Below are positions 5,700-7,197 of a DNA stretch of 7,197 bases, one piece after another. Position numbers and translations under genes: made by a program. How positions within the stretch are numbered: the stretch's first letter is position 1; every line of letters starts with the position of its first letter. The stretch spans positions 1 to 7,197 of the forward strand of contig SKZL01000109.1 of NCBI GenBank assembly GCA_007127395.1. Reading direction: 5' to 3'. The notes under the pieces are model-generated. The model searched no databases. It worked only from the letters and a program-made list of their open reading frames with translations, and was not told where the DNA came from. The stretch is from Balneolaceae bacterium (lineage in GTDB: Bacteria > Bacteroidota > Rhodothermia > Balneolales > Balneolaceae).

Positions 5700-7197
5700 A
5701 TGCTTCAGTTAGACAATATTACTTTACATTTCGGAGAGCGGCCACTTTTTGATTCTATTTCAGCCACCATTAACCCCGGTGAACGGATCGGTTTGGTTGG
5801 CCCTAATGGAGCCGGGAAATCAACTCTTCTGAAAATCATTGCCGGTGAACAAGAATCCGATAAGGGGTCTGTCGATATGAGCAACAGGTCCACTGTGGGA
5901 TATCTGCCACAGGATGGTGTAGATCCCGATCCCGGACTCACGGTTTTCGAAGAGGTTGAACGTATTTTTGAATCCATTTTGAAATTGCATAATGATCAAC
6001 AGAATCTGCAAAACAAACTGGAATCCCTTGATCCCGGGAGTCGTGAACATCAAGACGCACTTGAAGCATTTGGCGTAAATCAACACAAATTGGAAGATCT
6101 GGGTGCATATTCAATTAAATCGGACATTATTCGTGTACTAAAAGGGCTTGGATTTTCAGATAGTGATCTGAGCCGCCCTACAACTGAATTCAGTGGTGGC
6201 TGGCTGATGAGAATTGCTCTTGCAAAACTGCTGCTGCTAAACCCCTCATATCTGCTGCTGGATGAGCCGACAAACCATCTGGATATAGAATCACTACAAT
6301 GGATTGAGCAATTTCTGATTCAGTATGAAGGAGCTGTGATCCTTGTTTCACACGACAGATCATTTTTGAATATCGTTACCACCAGAACATTGGCACTTCA
6401 AAACGGTGACCTCTACGATTATGCCGGGAATTACTCCTTCTATGAGAAGAAATTTTCAGAGGAGATGGAAATGCTGAAAAAGCAGTATGAAAATCAGCAG
6501 AAAGAGATCAAGCAGACACAAGATTTCATTGACCGCTTCAGAGCAAAAGCAACAAAAGCGAAACAGGTTCAGAGCCGGATCAAACAGCTTGAAAAACTGG
6601 AGAGAATCACCATAGAAGATGACGATTCAGAAATATCGTTTCGTTTTCCACCCCCTGAACGAGCCGGGCAGGTCGTCCTGAAACTTGAAAATGTGGTCAA
6701 AAAATATGGAGATCTGACTGTCTTCGGCGGAATCAATTATGAAATTGAACGTGGGGATAAAATAGCGGTAGTTGGGCCAAACGGTGCAGGAAAGTCAACC
6801 CTCATTCGAATATTGGCCGGGAATGAACCCTTAACATCCGGTTCCCGAATTCCAGGATACAATGTAACCACCGGCTACTTTGCACAACATCAGGCTGATG
6901 AATTAAACCCACAAAACAGTGCTTTGGATGAGATGAGGCTTGCAGGTTCTCATGAATCTGAAACGCGATTACGTACAATTCTGGGGTGCTTTCTATTCAT
7001 CGGTGATGATGTTTTCAAAAAAGTGAAGGTGTTATCGGGAGGTGAGAAAAGCCGCCTCGCCCTGGCAAAGATGCTCCTCAATCCCGGTAATTTTCTCATT
7101 TTTGATGAGCCCACCAACCACCTGGACATGCAATCAAAAAATATCCTGCAACAGGCGTTACAGCAATTTGAAGGAACACTAATGATTGTATCGCACG
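5700..7197 (+). CDS. ABC-F family ATPase, ribosome-associated translation factor (3' truncated)
   Basis: Soluble protein with two fused ATP-binding cassettes and no membrane domain; ABC-F proteins bind the ribosomal E site and relieve stalled translation or, in some members, protect against antibiotics. The 499 residues present include: Walker A at 34-41 (GPNGAGKS), Q-loop Q71, a helical arm-like insert at about 84-140, signature FSGGW at 164-168, Walker B ending LLLDEPTNHLD at 185-195 with E189, and H-loop H218. A Lys/Arg/Gln-rich helical linker (about 245-305) matches the P-site tRNA interaction motif. The second cassette has Walker A 359-366, Q396, LSGGEKSR 445-452, Walker B FLIFDEPTNHLD 465-476 with E470, and H499, where the window ends. 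FSGGW in the first cassette is like YheS-type proteins rather than EttA (LSGGE). The frame is intact; the C-terminal tail lies outside the window. Single gene, transcribed divergently from the lipoprotein. The exact subfamily is uncertain. Confidence 0.95.
   Translation, partial: MLQLDNITLHFGERPLFDSISATINPGERIGLVGPNGAGKSTLLKIIAGEQESDKGSVDMSNRSTVGYLPQDGVDPDPGLTVFEEVERIFESILKLHNDQQNLQNKLESLDPGSREHQDALEAFGVNQHKLEDLGAYSIKSDIIRVLKGLGFSDSDLSRPTTEFSGGWLMRIALAKLLLLNPSYLLLDEPTNHLDIESLQWIEQFLIQYEGAVILVSHDRSFLNIVTTRTLALQNGDLYDYAGNYSFYEKKFSEEMEMLKKQYENQQKEIKQTQDFIDRFRAKATKAKQVQSRIKQLEKLERITIEDDDSEISFRFPPPERAGQVVLKLENVVKKYGDLTVFGGINYEIERGDKIAVVGPNGAGKSTLIRILAGNEPLTSGSRIPGYNVTTGYFAQHQADELNPQNSALDEMRLAGSHESETRLRTILGCFLFIGDDVFKKVKVLSGGEKSRLALAKMLLNPGNFLIFDEPTNHLDMQSKNILQQALQQFEGTLMIVSH

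Noticed and set aside
5820..6086. Minus-strand open frames opposite the start of the ABC-F gene (also 5705-5977).
   Set aside because: They are antisense shadows of a continuous ABC-F frame that contains an intact Walker A motif and Q-loop.

Overview
The window reads as an ordinary chromosomal segment of a Gram-negative bacterium, most likely Bacteroidota or the related Balneolota. This guess rests on moderate base composition, mostly absent Shine-Dalgarno sequences, a LemA/M48 gene pair, a type-II (Cys) lipoprotein and a Bacteroidota-style ABC-F protein. No rRNA or marker gene is present to confirm it. The segment is almost completely coding, and I see no mobile element, CRISPR array, tRNA or rRNA.

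Layout. Positions 1-61 hold the last 19 codons of a probable lemA gene, followed 16 bp later by a long M48 (HtpX-like) membrane metalloprotease (78-1955). A monofunctional peptidoglycan glycosyltransferase, mtgA (2041-2898), follows on the same strand. Convergent to it, on the minus strand, are a secreted M19 membrane-type dipeptidase (2940-4226) and, upstream of that, a predicted lipoprotein with a sialidase/BNR-like beta-propeller fold (4279-5526). These two minus-strand genes lie 52 bp apart and are probably co-transcribed. A 173-bp divergent intergenic region separates the lipoprotein from an ABC-F family ATPase (5700 to the window end, truncated at its 3' end).

Functionally, most products act at the cell envelope: membrane-protein quality control (LemA and M48 protease), glycan polymerisation (MtgA), and two exported proteins that act outside the cytoplasm (dipeptidase and propeller lipoprotein). 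The ABC-F protein is a cytoplasmic ribosome-associated factor and belongs to a separate transcription unit.

I found no convincing undescribed system. The parts worth a second look are the roughly 265-residue C-terminal extension of the M48 protease, which seems to contain three degenerate TerB-like units; the Cys-rich CDCC...GCPVNGP signature of the propeller lipoprotein; and an acidic, internally repetitive tail on MtgA.
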